Assembly: GCA_022601535.1 (NCBI GenBank)
Contig: JAJACK010000006.1
Location: 1-35,134 of the forward strand
DNA: 35,134 nucleotides
Direction: 5' to 3'
Origin: Chlamydiales bacterium
Lineage (GTDB): Bacteria; Chlamydiota; Chlamydiia; Chlamydiales; JAAKFR01
This document shows, piece after piece, positions 25,574 to 34,312 of the stretch. The position numbers and the translations under genes were made by a program. The notes beneath the pieces were generated by a model. It saw only the letters and a program-made list of their open reading frames with translations. It ran no database searches and had not been told where the DNA came from. The stretch's first letter is position 1. Every line of letters begins with the position of its first letter.

Positions 25574-25729
25574 ATGATTCCACTTCCTATCATTGAATCA
25601 GATGAAGAAGGTGTTTTTTTTCGAACAGATAATGTAAATATCTTTGAACAATGTTATGGTTGTGGATTGCCAACAATCGCTGGAATCTGCTTCAATCGCA
25701 GCTGTCCTTTAAGTCCTTTTAATGCCTAG
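25574..25729 (+). CDS. Small four-cysteine ORF (51 residues)
   Basis: An ATG at 25574 opens a 51-codon frame ending in TAG at 25727-25729. Its stop overlaps the start of the next gene in ATGCCTAG (25722-25729), the arrangement of translationally coupled gene pairs. The product begins MIPLPIIESDEEGVFF and ends with a cysteine cluster: Cys27 and Cys30 in CYGC, Cys39, and Cys44 in NRSCPL, a zinc-ribbon-like spacing (C-x2-C-x8-C-x4-C). I recognise no family. No Shine-Dalgarno precedes it. Because the frame is short, it could be fortuitous or a remnant of a longer gene; the overlap and the cysteine pattern favour a real small protein. Confidence 0.45.
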   Translation: MIPLPIIESDEEGVFFRTDNVNIFEQCYGCGLPTIAGICFNRSCPLSPFNA

Positions 25730-26522
25730 AAATTTATTACTTATCACTTTAGCTTTTGTTGGAATATCCTTTTCAGTTGAAAAGGATATTCCTTTGGGTG
25801 ATCAAAGACAAATCGAGCTGCTTTTTAAATATCTTCTCTTTGCAGAAGATCCTTCATTTGGTTATACGCTCTTAGGAAAGAAACCTATTTCAATCAATTC
25901 TATCCCTAAAAGATTGCCTATTAAATCTGTAATGAAAAACCCATCTATTATAATTCTTCCTTCTCAAAAACTTATTCACCCAATTTTTTCTATTTTTTCT
26001 TGTTGGAAAACATGGGAACGTTATCAAAAATACTTTTCAACAGATCAATATAGTTTTTTTGCTGAAGAAAGAAAGGATACTTTGGAACTTTATTTGATTA
26101 ATAAAAAAGAAGTGCTTTCTACAATTACAATGCACTTGTCTCTATTTCAAGAAAAAATGGGAAAGGAGTGTAGTGCAAGTGAAATTATGGATAAAATTTT
26201 AGCTAAAGAGGGTTTTCTTTGGAATAGACTTGGGTGTAGCAATACTCTTTATGGCATTTTACTCGGATACGGTAAGGAGAACTCAATAGCCTTTGAAAAT
26301 TATTCGGTCAAAAAAGCTCCTCTACTCTTCCCTGGTTCATCGGTTCAGCCAGAGCGGCTACAACAAATCGCTCTTCCTTATTTTGTCTGTTTTTCTGAAA
26401 AAGAGAGTGAGCACTTAATTAAGGATTACAAGAAACAGCGAGAGCAAATTATTTGTGCATATAAAGACAAAGATGTGCTCTCTTTCACTCTAAAATGTTT
26501 GACAAAACACTCAGAAGATTAA
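25722..26522 (+). CDS. Unknown exported protein
   Basis: A 266-residue frame with an N-terminal hydrophobic segment (RNLLLITLAFVGISFS) that looks like a signal peptide, suggesting export to the periplasm or beyond. The rest is soluble with many Lys, Ser and aromatic residues (IFSIFSCWKTWERYQKYF; LFQEKMGKECSASEIMDKIL; LWNRLGCSNTLYGILLGYG), and I recognise no domain. The segment is clearly more AT-rich than sucCD or htrA. The ATG overlaps the stop of the small cysteine ORF. The terminal KHSED is identical at DNA level to that of the M50 gene. The TAA shares bases with the stop of the convergent lipase-like gene (ttaa at 26519-26522). Probably an accessory gene brought in as a block. Confidence 0.7.
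   Translation: MPRNLLLITLAFVGISFSVEKDIPLGDQRQIELLFKYLLFAEDPSFGYTLLGKKPISINSIPKRLPIKSVMKNPSIIILPSQKLIHPIFSIFSCWKTWERYQKYFSTDQYSFFAEERKDTLELYLINKKEVLSTITMHLSLFQEKMGKECSASEIMDKILAKEGFLWNRLGCSNTLYGILLGYGKENSIAFENYSVKKAPLLFPGSSVQPERLQQIALPYFVCFSEKESEHLIKDYKKQREQIICAYKDKDVLSFTLKCLTKHSED
26503..26521 (+). repeat. 19-bp direct repeat, right copy
   Basis: Exact copy of caaaacactcagaagatta from 25517-25535, lying at the 3' end of the unknown exported gene and reaching into the stop codon of the convergent lipase-like gene. With the left copy it defines an inserted or duplicated segment. Confidence 0.95.
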
Positions 26523-28519
26523 CCTCTTATTAGTTTGCCTGTGACTGCATCTGTAAAGCAAGCAGAAGAAGAGCTCGTTGAACGAGATCTAGTCGTATAA
26601 CTGACTCCATCTCTCCCTTGACTATCTGCAGCTTTGAAGTAGGCCAAGACTCTTAAAGCAGCCCAAGGAATCACTTTGACCGCAGCAGCAACTGCATTGA
26701 CAGGTCCTTCAAGCAAAGTTCCATTGGTTCCAAAGCCTCCTCCTGTGAGGACAATTTTTTTTATTTCAGAATCTGCAACAAAAACAAGTTGGGTTGCAGC
26801 TGTCACAGCTCTATGTGGTCCTCCTGTTGCCATTGCTCTCACTGTTTTAAGCGCATTGCAGTGGTGTTTGACAATTGTCATCTCAAATCCTTCACCTAAC
26901 TCTTCAAATTTGTGACCAATTAAAACAGCTCCAGCATGTTGAATCATATCATAGGGAACAAAACCGTGGTGAAGTTTGATTGCAACACTTTTAGCAAGTA
27001 GCTCTTGTGTAAGTGTATGGAATTCCTCAGCCTCATTCCAATTCACTCGGAGGGCATTTTGGGTATTGATTAAAACACTTTTAACACTCAACTGTTGGAG
27101 TTGACCACTCAACATTTGGTGCATGATTTTATTTGCCCAAAGCTGGACATCGTGTCCACCCAAGCTGTGGCCATGAAATTCAAACTGAACAGGAGCTCCA
27201 CCATCTTGGAACTTGGCATAGATGGCAACGATCATTTCGAAGATGGCGTCATCGGTCATATATGCATTAAAGCTTGATGCGGCGCTTCTAGGATCGAGAT
27301 CACGTGCAAGTCCACCTGCTTCATGGGTTCCTGCACTACAAAAATGAACCTTTCTTTTATCAACAGCAACAAAGTAATTCACACCACCCCCACGGTACCG
27401 GTAGATCACCTCACCAACACCGGGCATTTTGTGTCCCACATCTACGTGGTTGTAGGCGTGTGCATGGGCAATGAGACGGAGTTCATGTGCGCGAGCTTCA
27501 AGCGGACTATACTGCTTAAGACGTAATGGAGTTGTATAATCTCCTGTTTTAATGATCCCTTTTAATGCTTCGCAAAAAGAGCAAATTTCATCATCTAAGC
27601 CGGTATTTGTTTCCAGTGCAGCTCTCTTAAAATTGGCAACAAATTGACTTGTTAGCAACGTGCGTCCATTTTTCTGTAGCTGCTGTGCAACTTCTGGATC
27701 AGAGTTTAAAAGAGTGCGCATTAAAGGCACTAAGGTTTCATCTTCTTGGAGCAAAATAAAGGCGATCGCTGCAAGATAAGTATTACTTACACTGCTATAG
27801 CCATTTATATTCTTGTCTGGAGTACAGGCATTTAGCTTTCTAAGAGTATTCTTTAAAACACTTTTTGCATCTTCATCACTCATGCCAGATTGTGTGGCTG
27901 TCTCTAAAAGGAGTTGGTAAGCTTTGGCAGCAATTGTATTAAATGCTTCGGTTGGAAGGAGGCTTTGCTCTTTCATGGCAGCAGCAGCAGCTTCAGGGCT
28001 CTCTGCCAAAACTTGTAGAGTCCAGCTCATAAGGCGTAGAACGTGCTCACAAGCCCACTTTTCTTCTAGCTTCTGCTTAAGAAGAGCTGCTTGCCGTGTC
28101 AGAAAACCTCGAACAGCTGCTTGAATTTTTGTGGCTGCTTGATTTCTTTTTGATTTCTCTAGACGATAGATGAACCGTTGGGATTGTAACATTTTCTTAA
28201 AAGCACTCTTATATCCTTCATCTATCTTCCATTGTGGAAGAGGCAAAGCTTCTTCTTCTTTAGAGATTTCTTCTTTAGGTAGTGGTCTATTTGCTTGTTT
28301 AACAGAGAGAAGGATACCGCTTATGAAAAAAGTTCCAAGTCCAGAGCCTAAGAGAGCATATGACGTCCCAGAGGGAAAAAAATGCAGGCCAAGAAGAGAA
28401 CTTCCTGCAGTGATGCATGCAATAGCGGCCAAAGCACAGGTTGTCACGGCAGCTGTCCGCTTCCATCCTTCTAATGGGGTGATAAAAGAGTTTGAAGGTC
28501 TATCAATTGGTAATGTCAT
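26519..28519 (-). CDS. Inc-like membrane protein with IQ motif and class 3-type lipase motif
   Basis: A 666-residue protein of unusual architecture. Residues 22-45 and 53-73 are two hydrophobic segments separated by a short turn with no preceding signal peptide, the bilobed hairpin typical of chlamydial inclusion membrane (Inc) proteins. Residues 132-142 read IQAAVRGFLTR, a complete core IQ motif (IQxxxRGxxxR), the eukaryotic calmodulin or myosin-light-chain binding signature, set in a basic helix. The middle (150-340) is helical and unrecognised. Residues 370-460 resemble a class 3 lipase core, ending in FHGHSLGGHD with nucleophile candidate Ser452. HHGFVPYDMIQHAG (517-530) offers Asp524 and His528 as possible triad partners. 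The tail is Ser-rich (RSRSTSSSS). A secreted host-membrane lipase-like effector is my inference; none of it is proven. It lies convergent to the unknown exported gene. Confidence 0.75.
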   Translation of the reverse strand: MTLPIDRPSNSFITPLEGWKRTAAVTTCALAAIACITAGSSLLGLHFFPSGTSYALLGSGLGTFFISGILLSVKQANRPLPKEEISKEEEALPLPQWKIDEGYKSAFKKMLQSQRFIYRLEKSKRNQAATKIQAAVRGFLTRQAALLKQKLEEKWACEHVLRLMSWTLQVLAESPEAAAAAMKEQSLLPTEAFNTIAAKAYQLLLETATQSGMSDEDAKSVLKNTLRKLNACTPDKNINGYSSVSNTYLAAIAFILLQEDETLVPLMRTLLNSDPEVAQQLQKNGRTLLTSQFVANFKRAALETNTGLDDEICSFCEALKGIIKTGDYTTPLRLKQYSPLEARAHELRLIAHAHAYNHVDVGHKMPGVGEVIYRYRGGGVNYFVAVDKRKVHFCSAGTHEAGGLARDLDPRSAASSFNAYMTDDAIFEMIVAIYAKFQDGGAPVQFEFHGHSLGGHDVQLWANKIMHQMLSGQLQQLSVKSVLINTQNALRVNWNEAEEFHTLTQELLAKSVAIKLHHGFVPYDMIQHAGAVLIGHKFEELGEGFEMTIVKHHCNALKTVRAMATGGPHRAVTAATQLVFVADSEIKKIVLTGGGFGTNGTLLEGPVNAVAAAVKVIPWAALRVLAYFKAADSQGRDGVSYTTRSRSTSSSSACFTDAVTGKLIRG

Positions 28520-28641
28520 AAAAAACTAAAAAATATGTTTGTGATGGTATTAGTTTACAGTTTTTTTACATTAAAAATCAATTATATTAGATTAAAATAA
28601 GGATTGCATAGTTCCGTTTGAATCGACCATATATTAATACT
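28520..28641. other. AT-rich intergenic region upstream of the lipase-like gene
   Basis: This spacer follows the htrA stop and precedes the lipase-like gene on the minus strand, so it should hold the latter's promoter. It is very AT-rich with T and A runs, but no hexamer pair at 16-18 bases is convincing, and no ribosome-binding site precedes the ATG. No clear htrA terminator hairpin is seen. Confidence 0.4.
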
Positions 28642-30057
28642 CTAGTCGAAGTGTAGTGCGATAAAGCGAACCATCTCTCCTTGGATGACCTTTAGGAGGA
28701 CTCTCCCATCATCTGCAGCTTGATTGATTGCTTTGTTAAACTCCTCTACTGTGGCAATCGGCTTCCGGTTGACGGCAACGACAATACAGCCTGGAGCCAT
28801 TCCTGCAATTGCGGCGGGGCTTGCTGGTTCAATAGCTGTGATAACAACTCCTTCTTTTTGGAGAGTTCCAAGTTTTGTAGCGATTTCAGGGGTAAGTGGC
28901 TGCACTTGGATCCCCAGTTTGTCAAGAGGGGCTGAGGGACCGAAACACTCCTCAGGAAGTGCTTCTATCGTGACTGTGAGCTCTTTGATAGTTTCGTTTC
29001 GGATCACTTTCAGTTTGAGCTTGGAGCCAGGGGTCATCAAAGAGACTGCGTTGCGGAAGGAGGGGAGGTTCTCCACTTTGGTTCCATTAAAGCCGATGAT
29101 CACATCTTCTTGTTTTAAGCCTGCACGTTCTGCTGGCGAATCGGGGAGAATGTCGGCAACAAGTGCTCCTTGATTGCAGTCGATTTTATAGAAGTCTGCA
29201 AGGTCTTGATCGAGCGGTTGGAGTGAGACACCAAGATACCCTCGGGTCACGGTGCCATTATCGATCAGTTGCTTCATGATTTGTTGTACCATGTTGCTGG
29301 GGATGGCAAAACCAATTCCCATGTATCCACCAGAGGCGCTTGCAATGGCTGTGTTGACTCCAATTACTTTTCCTTCAACGGTGAGAGATGGACCTCCAGA
29401 ATTACCGGGATTGATTGCTGCATCTGTTTGTATAAAATCTTCAAAATCGGCAATTTGTAGGTCATTTCGCCCTTTGGCTGAGACGACGCCGACTGTGACA
29501 CTTGCTTGCAAGCCAAAGGGGTTTCCAATGGCGATAAGCCAATCACCCACTTCAAGTGCATCGGAGTCTCCAAATTCGAGGTAGGGAAATTTTTTTCCTT
29601 CGATTTTCAAGACAGCGAGGTCGGTTTTGGGATCACTTCCAATCACTGTTGCGGGAAGGATTTTTCCATCATGAAGGGTCACTTTCACTTTGGTGCATTT
29701 ATCGATCAGGTGGTTATTGGTGATGATATAACCATCTGATGAGATGAGGAAGCCGGTGCCTCTTGCTGTTTCTCTACGGGAGACGGGTTGCTTTTTGTGG
29801 GGGAAACCAAAAAATTGGCTGAGGAAATCATCATTTCCAAAGTAATCAAAAGGGTTAGAGCTTCTTGGAGAGTGGTGGGCAGAAGGTTTTTTTGCTTCAA
29901 TTTCACTCTCTAGGTAGACAACTGCAGGGGTTGCTGTCTTTGCGACGGCAGAAAACCCTTTGGAGATCTGTTTGAGTAGGTGCTCTTCAGATTTAGAAAG
30001 GGGATCTGCAAGGAGGGGAAGGGAGAACAAAAGTAGTGTGGCTAAAATCTTTTTCAT
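28642..30057 (-). CDS. htrA: Periplasmic serine protease HtrA/DegP
   Basis: Envelope protease-chaperone of the S1C family. The 471 residues start with a signal peptide (MKKILATLLLFSLPLLA). The trypsin-like domain has the catalytic triad His116 (TNNHLI), Asp146 (KTDLAVL) and Ser220 (GNSGGP), and an LA-type loop rich in Ser, Pro and Phe (61-90). Two PDZ domains follow, beginning near GYLGVSLQPL and in the last ~90 residues. Length and domain order match DegP/DegQ and chlamydial HtrA. It is the third gene of the PreP-M20-htrA unit, 20 bases after the M20 stop; the start has only a weak GGA upstream. In Chlamydia htrA directly follows sucD, whereas here about 3 kb of extra genes intervene. Confidence 0.97.
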   Translation of the reverse strand: MKKILATLLLFSLPLLADPLSKSEEHLLKQISKGFSAVAKTATPAVVYLESEIEAKKPSAHHSPRSSNPFDYFGNDDFLSQFFGFPHKKQPVSRRETARGTGFLISSDGYIITNNHLIDKCTKVKVTLHDGKILPATVIGSDPKTDLAVLKIEGKKFPYLEFGDSDALEVGDWLIAIGNPFGLQASVTVGVVSAKGRNDLQIADFEDFIQTDAAINPGNSGGPSLTVEGKVIGVNTAIASASGGYMGIGFAIPSNMVQQIMKQLIDNGTVTRGYLGVSLQPLDQDLADFYKIDCNQGALVADILPDSPAERAGLKQEDVIIGFNGTKVENLPSFRNAVSLMTPGSKLKLKVIRNETIKELTVTIEALPEECFGPSAPLDKLGIQVQPLTPEIATKLGTLQKEGVVITAIEPASPAAIAGMAPGCIVVAVNRKPIATVEEFNKAINQAADDGRVLLKVIQGEMVRFIALHFD

Positions 30058-30077
30058 ACATCCATAGCATAGGGGAT

Positions 30078-31412
30078 TTAGGTGAATAGTTCAAGCATGC
30101 GAAGAATCGTTTGGTACCCTTTTTCAAACGATTCGATAGAGAAGCTTTCATTTGGAGCGTGCACTTGATCGCCCATCAGTGCGGTTCCAACTAAAATCGT
30201 TTGTGCTCCAGATGCAAGGGCGAGGGCTGGGGCGATGGGAATCGATCCTCCACATAAGATTTTCTTGCACGGAGTTTGGAATACTTCTGTGTAGCTTTGG
30301 CTCATGATTGTTGCAATACGAGAATCTCCTCTGCAACGGAACCCCGCTCCTGAGCCGGTGAGTGAATTGAGCGTGACTTTGACCTGGTCAGGTGCTTGAG
30401 AGTGGATAAATTCAGAGACCAAAGAGATGATTCTTTCGGGAGTTTGCTGAGGAACAAGGCGGCATGAAATTTTTGCAGTTGCTTTTGAGGGGATCACTGT
30501 TTTAAACCCTGTCCCGGTATAACCTCCACAAATTCCATTGATTTCCAGCGTAGGGCGGAGCCAGTTTGCCTCTGGCGCAGAAACTCCTTCCTCCATTCCA
30601 TTTGGAATAAAGCCAAAAGTTTCTTCAAAGCTTTCTAGGTCGTAGTCCATATCAAGCTCTTCTAACTCACCCGGTGTGGGTTCGGTCAATTCATCGTAAA
30701 ATCCGGGGATTGCAACGGTTCCAGTTGAGTCGTGGCATTTGGATAAAATTTCAACAAGAGCTCGGTTGGGATTGTAGGCGATGCCTCCGGTCGATCCCGA
30801 GTGGAGGTCAACAGAAGCTTCTTCGATAGTTAATTCGAGTGCGATGATGCCTCGTGTTCCAAGGGTGATGACCGGTTTTTTAGGGTCAGGAAATCCTACG
30901 TCAACAATGAGAAGGTGGTCGGCACTGAGCTCTTCTTTTTTTTCTTCGAGGAGCTCATTTAGGCTTTCACTTCCACTCTCTTCTTCCCCTTCGATTAAGA
31001 ATTTGATATTGATCGGAAAATTTCCATGTTTTTGAAAATGGTGTTTAAGGGCAATGAGGGTGTAGAAGCACTGCCCTTTGTCATCAGAAGCACCTCGTGC
31101 ATAAACTCTCTTATTACGAACTGTTGGTTCAAAGGGGGGGGATTCCCACAGGTTTAAAGGGTCAACAGGTTGTACGTCGTAGTGGCAGTAAATGAGAAGG
31201 GTTTCTTTATCGGATCCGGCATCGAGATTGGTTGCTAAAAGTGTTGGAGCACCTGTTGTCTCCCACTTTTCACATTTAAGCCCCGCCTCTTCTAGTTGTC
31301 CTTGCAACCAATCGGCGCAGTTTTTCACTTCATCTAGGTAGTCTGGATCGGTCGCAATGCTTTGAAAGCGGAGGAAGGTAAAAAAATCGTCTTTGATTGA
31401 ATCAAACATCAT
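30078..31412 (-). CDS. M20 family metallopeptidase (dipeptidase)
   Basis: A 444-residue cytosolic-type M20A/C dipeptidase. Metal ligands and catalytic residues are visible: CHYDVQPVDP with His77 and Asp79, Asp110 in RGASDDKG, the Glu pair 143/144 in EGEEESGS, a later Asp in VDVGFPD, and the final His in DQVHAPNESF. The dimerisation/lid domain lies between about 190 and 320. There is no signal peptide. It trims short peptides to free amino acids, a sensible companion to the PreP-like oligopeptidase whose gene it overlaps by four bases (31409-31412, ATGA). Confidence 0.93.
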   Translation of the reverse strand: MMFDSIKDDFFTFLRFQSIATDPDYLDEVKNCADWLQGQLEEAGLKCEKWETTGAPTLLATNLDAGSDKETLLIYCHYDVQPVDPLNLWESPPFEPTVRNKRVYARGASDDKGQCFYTLIALKHHFQKHGNFPINIKFLIEGEEESGSESLNELLEEKKEELSADHLLIVDVGFPDPKKPVITLGTRGIIALELTIEEASVDLHSGSTGGIAYNPNRALVEILSKCHDSTGTVAIPGFYDELTEPTPGELEELDMDYDLESFEETFGFIPNGMEEGVSAPEANWLRPTLEINGICGGYTGTGFKTVIPSKATAKISCRLVPQQTPERIISLVSEFIHSQAPDQVKVTLNSLTGSGAGFRCRGDSRIATIMSQSYTEVFQTPCKKILCGGSIPIAPALALASGAQTILVGTALMGDQVHAPNESFSIESFEKGYQTILRMLELFT

Positions 31413-34312
31413 ACAGAATATAGAGGAAGTGCCCCCTCTTTGAAAAGAGAATTTTCTTTTTCGAGAAATTCTTTACTTGCAAACGAGACGAGATTCCCTT
31501 TTTCAAAGCCTGAAACGAGGTGTTTTTCGGTCGCAGAGATGATCTGTTTTTTGTCGACGGTGAGCAATCTTTCTCGAAATTGTTGTCGAAGTTTCGGGGG
31601 GCGTCCTCCTCTGAGGCGGCTGTAGGCAGACAAGGCGCGCATACCAGGTGTTGTGGGGGAGTCGAGTTCTTGGAAGAGGCCAAGTTTTGCCTCTTCGATA
31701 TCTTGCTCATCGAACAATCCTTCTTTTAAAAAAGAGATCGCATCGGCAAAAGCAGCTTTTGTAGAGGCGAGATGGGGATCTCTAAAGGCGTAGAAATAAA
31801 ATTGCCCCGACATCACACTATTTGCAGCACCAGATCCGTACGCTCCCCCTTGTTCTCGGATTCTTTTGTGGAGGATTTTATTTTCCATAATTTCCGAGGC
31901 AATATTGAGTGCAGGAGCGTCAACATGGGTGTAGGAGACCGAAGGAAAGAGAAAAGCGGTGAATGCAACAGGTGAGGCAGTGATTCTCCCTTGAGAGGAG
32001 ACCGAAGGGAGGGAAAAGGAGCTTTCCCATTTTTGGAAAGGGTGTTGAGGGGTTTCTAAAAGGCCAAAAAAGGTCTCTTTTTTGAGCTGTTTTAGGGAGG
32101 AATCATCGCATGATACGATGAGATCTCCTCCTTCTAACCCTAAGCAGAGCTTTTGCATCTGCTCGAGCTTATCGATAAATGGCGTGGGATTTTTCTCAAA
32201 ATCTTGAACAATTTCTTTCAATTTCCAGTAGTAATCTAGACCGTACCACGCGTTAGAGATTTTAGATGGAATGGATAAGCCGCTTGCAGCGAGATTGAGT
32301 GCATAACGAAGGGAGCTTGTTTGGATACTATTTTCAACGCCGTAGTAGTGTTGCATCAAAAGCTCTCCAATTCGGGACGGATCACGAAAATCGGTGCTCA
32401 CCATCATATCACGCAGTAGGGGGAAGAGCTTGTCGGCTTTTCGAGCAAGCGCTTTACCACGTACTGTCAAAGCTGGTTTGATTACAGTTGGATCGTCTGC
32501 TTGGGGGAAGAGCTCTAAAGAGAGGCCAGCAGCTCCAATATGTTGAAGGACGTAGTTAAGGTTTTCGATATAGCTCCGTCCTCCACATCCCATCTGTGGA
32601 AGAAGGAGGACAAATAGACGGAGATAGGGGAGGTCTTCTTCTCGGATTTTTGGTAGATCAAAAATCAGATCTGCATAGATAAGTCCATTTGTAAAACAGT
32701 TGTGCGAATAAAGAGAATAGGGTCCCATCTCTTCTCGATTGAGAGAAAACTCTCGCCCTTTTTTTTGGATATCTTTGAGCGTCACTTTCGGAAGAAGAGA
32801 GTTGTCTTCCTCCTCTTGCATCTCTTCCAGCCCTTTGGCTTGCTCAACAATTTGTGTCACTTCTGTTGAAGAGAGTTTTTTCTTGATCTTGGCTAGGGTT
32901 GTTTGTTCTTCTTTGAGTTCTTTCTGACTTTTTTTTAGGTCGGGATGCAAAATCACACGGATAAAATGGGGATTGTCCAGAAGGTGTTTTTGAATCAATG
33001 TGGGAAGATATGTTTGATCCGCTACTTTTTCACGCAATGTTTTAAAGAGGGTATGAACTCGCAATCCATCTTCGGCATTGCCACCATGTTGCACCAAAAG
33101 AGCTGCTCGGAAATAAAGAGCGAGACCAAAGGGTGCTCCACCACTTGCAATCTCTGTACGCGATAGTTCGAGTTGATGGATTGCACCATCGACAAGATGA
33201 GGTTTTAATCCATTGTCAACAATGGTTTCAAGTGTCTCTCTCACAATTTTTTCCAAACCCTTTTCTGCCTCATCAGGACAGCCGCGGCAGACGATGAAAT
33301 AGGGGATTTCACTCATTTCATTATCGAGGCTTGTATCTGCTTGGTGACAGAGCTTCGATTCTAAAAGTGCTCGTTTAAGTGGACCTGCATCTGTTCCCAT
33401 AAGAACCATGTCGATCACATTAAGCGCCAACAGCTCGACTTGATCTAAAATATTGCAAGTGAGCCATCCCATCCCAATCAATGTTTTATCTTTTGGATCT
33501 TCCGACAGGGGGTATGTGTCGACAATGTTTCTTGGCTTTTTAAAACGGGGCTGTTTGGGAATTTGAGGAATAGGGTCGGCACGCTCCGCTTTTCCAAGCA
33601 CTTTTTCTTCTAAAAATGACAGATGTTTTTCCAGGGGTAGGTTTCCATAGAAAAAATAGAGACAACGACTTGGGTGGTAATATTTTGCATGAAATGCCTT
33701 CAATTCCTCATAAGAGAGTTGTGGGATGACCTTAGGATCTCCTCCCGAATTTACCCCGTAAGTGATATCGGGGCAAAGTGTCTCCATCAAAAACTCATTT
33801 AATCGTGCATCTCCTGTTGCAAGCGCTCCTTTCATTTCATTGAATACGACACCCTTGTACTCAAGTGGGCTGCTCGGGTCATCGAGAGTTGAAAACTCGA
33901 GCCGGTGTCCCTCTTGCAAAAAGCTCTTTTCCAAAAGACGGGGCTGAAAGACAGCATCTAAATAAACATCGAGTAGGTTGTAAAAATCTTTTGGAACCTG
34001 CGAGGCTGCAGGGTAACACGTGAAATCTGCCCCTGTAAACGCATTCATAAACGTATTGAGACTCCGTCTTGTCATTCCAAAAAATGGGTCTCGCATAGGG
34101 AATCTAGTCGAGCCACAAAGGACTGTATGCTCCAAAATATGGGCGACTCCATTGGAAGAATCAGGGAGTGTTTGAAATGAGAGATTGAAAAAATTCTCAT
34201 CATCATCATTTGCAATATGCATAATCCGTGCACCCGTAGGCTTATGGACGATTTCGACAAGCTGACATTTCAGCTCTTCGATCTGCACATCTCTAATTTT
34301 TTGAAAAGACAT
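31409..34312 (-). CDS. Presequence-protease-like metallopeptidase (M16C, PreP)
   Basis: A 967-residue M16C zinc peptidase like mitochondrial/chloroplast PreP and yeast Cym1. The inverted zinc motif HILEH is residues 58-62, followed by TVLCGSTRFPMRDPFF. RSLNTFMNAFTGADFTCYP and the third ligand Glu159 in VVFNEMKGAL complete the site. The C-terminal half carries the GGAYGSGA strand and SYTHVDAPAL region of the second M16C domain. There is no signal peptide, so it is distinct in location and class from the exported M16 enzyme at 2698-5550. It corresponds by position to the metalloprotease after htrA in Chlamydia. First gene of the PreP-M20-htrA operon. Confidence 0.94.
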   Translation of the reverse strand: MSFQKIRDVQIEELKCQLVEIVHKPTGARIMHIANDDDENFFNLSFQTLPDSSNGVAHILEHTVLCGSTRFPMRDPFFGMTRRSLNTFMNAFTGADFTCYPAASQVPKDFYNLLDVYLDAVFQPRLLEKSFLQEGHRLEFSTLDDPSSPLEYKGVVFNEMKGALATGDARLNEFLMETLCPDITYGVNSGGDPKVIPQLSYEELKAFHAKYYHPSRCLYFFYGNLPLEKHLSFLEEKVLGKAERADPIPQIPKQPRFKKPRNIVDTYPLSEDPKDKTLIGMGWLTCNILDQVELLALNVIDMVLMGTDAGPLKRALLESKLCHQADTSLDNEMSEIPYFIVCRGCPDEAEKGLEKIVRETLETIVDNGLKPHLVDGAIHQLELSRTEIASGGAPFGLALYFRAALLVQHGGNAEDGLRVHTLFKTLREKVADQTYLPTLIQKHLLDNPHFIRVILHPDLKKSQKELKEEQTTLAKIKKKLSSTEVTQIVEQAKGLEEMQEEEDNSLLPKVTLKDIQKKGREFSLNREEMGPYSLYSHNCFTNGLIYADLIFDLPKIREEDLPYLRLFVLLLPQMGCGGRSYIENLNYVLQHIGAAGLSLELFPQADDPTVIKPALTVRGKALARKADKLFPLLRDMMVSTDFRDPSRIGELLMQHYYGVENSIQTSSLRYALNLAASGLSIPSKISNAWYGLDYYWKLKEIVQDFEKNPTPFIDKLEQMQKLCLGLEGGDLIVSCDDSSLKQLKKETFFGLLETPQHPFQKWESSFSLPSVSSQGRITASPVAFTAFLFPSVSYTHVDAPALNIASEIMENKILHKRIREQGGAYGSGAANSVMSGQFYFYAFRDPHLASTKAAFADAISFLKEGLFDEQDIEEAKLGLFQELDSPTTPGMRALSAYSRLRGGRPPKLRQQFRERLLTVDKKQIISATEKHLVSGFEKGNLVSFASKEFLEKENSLFKEGALPLYSV

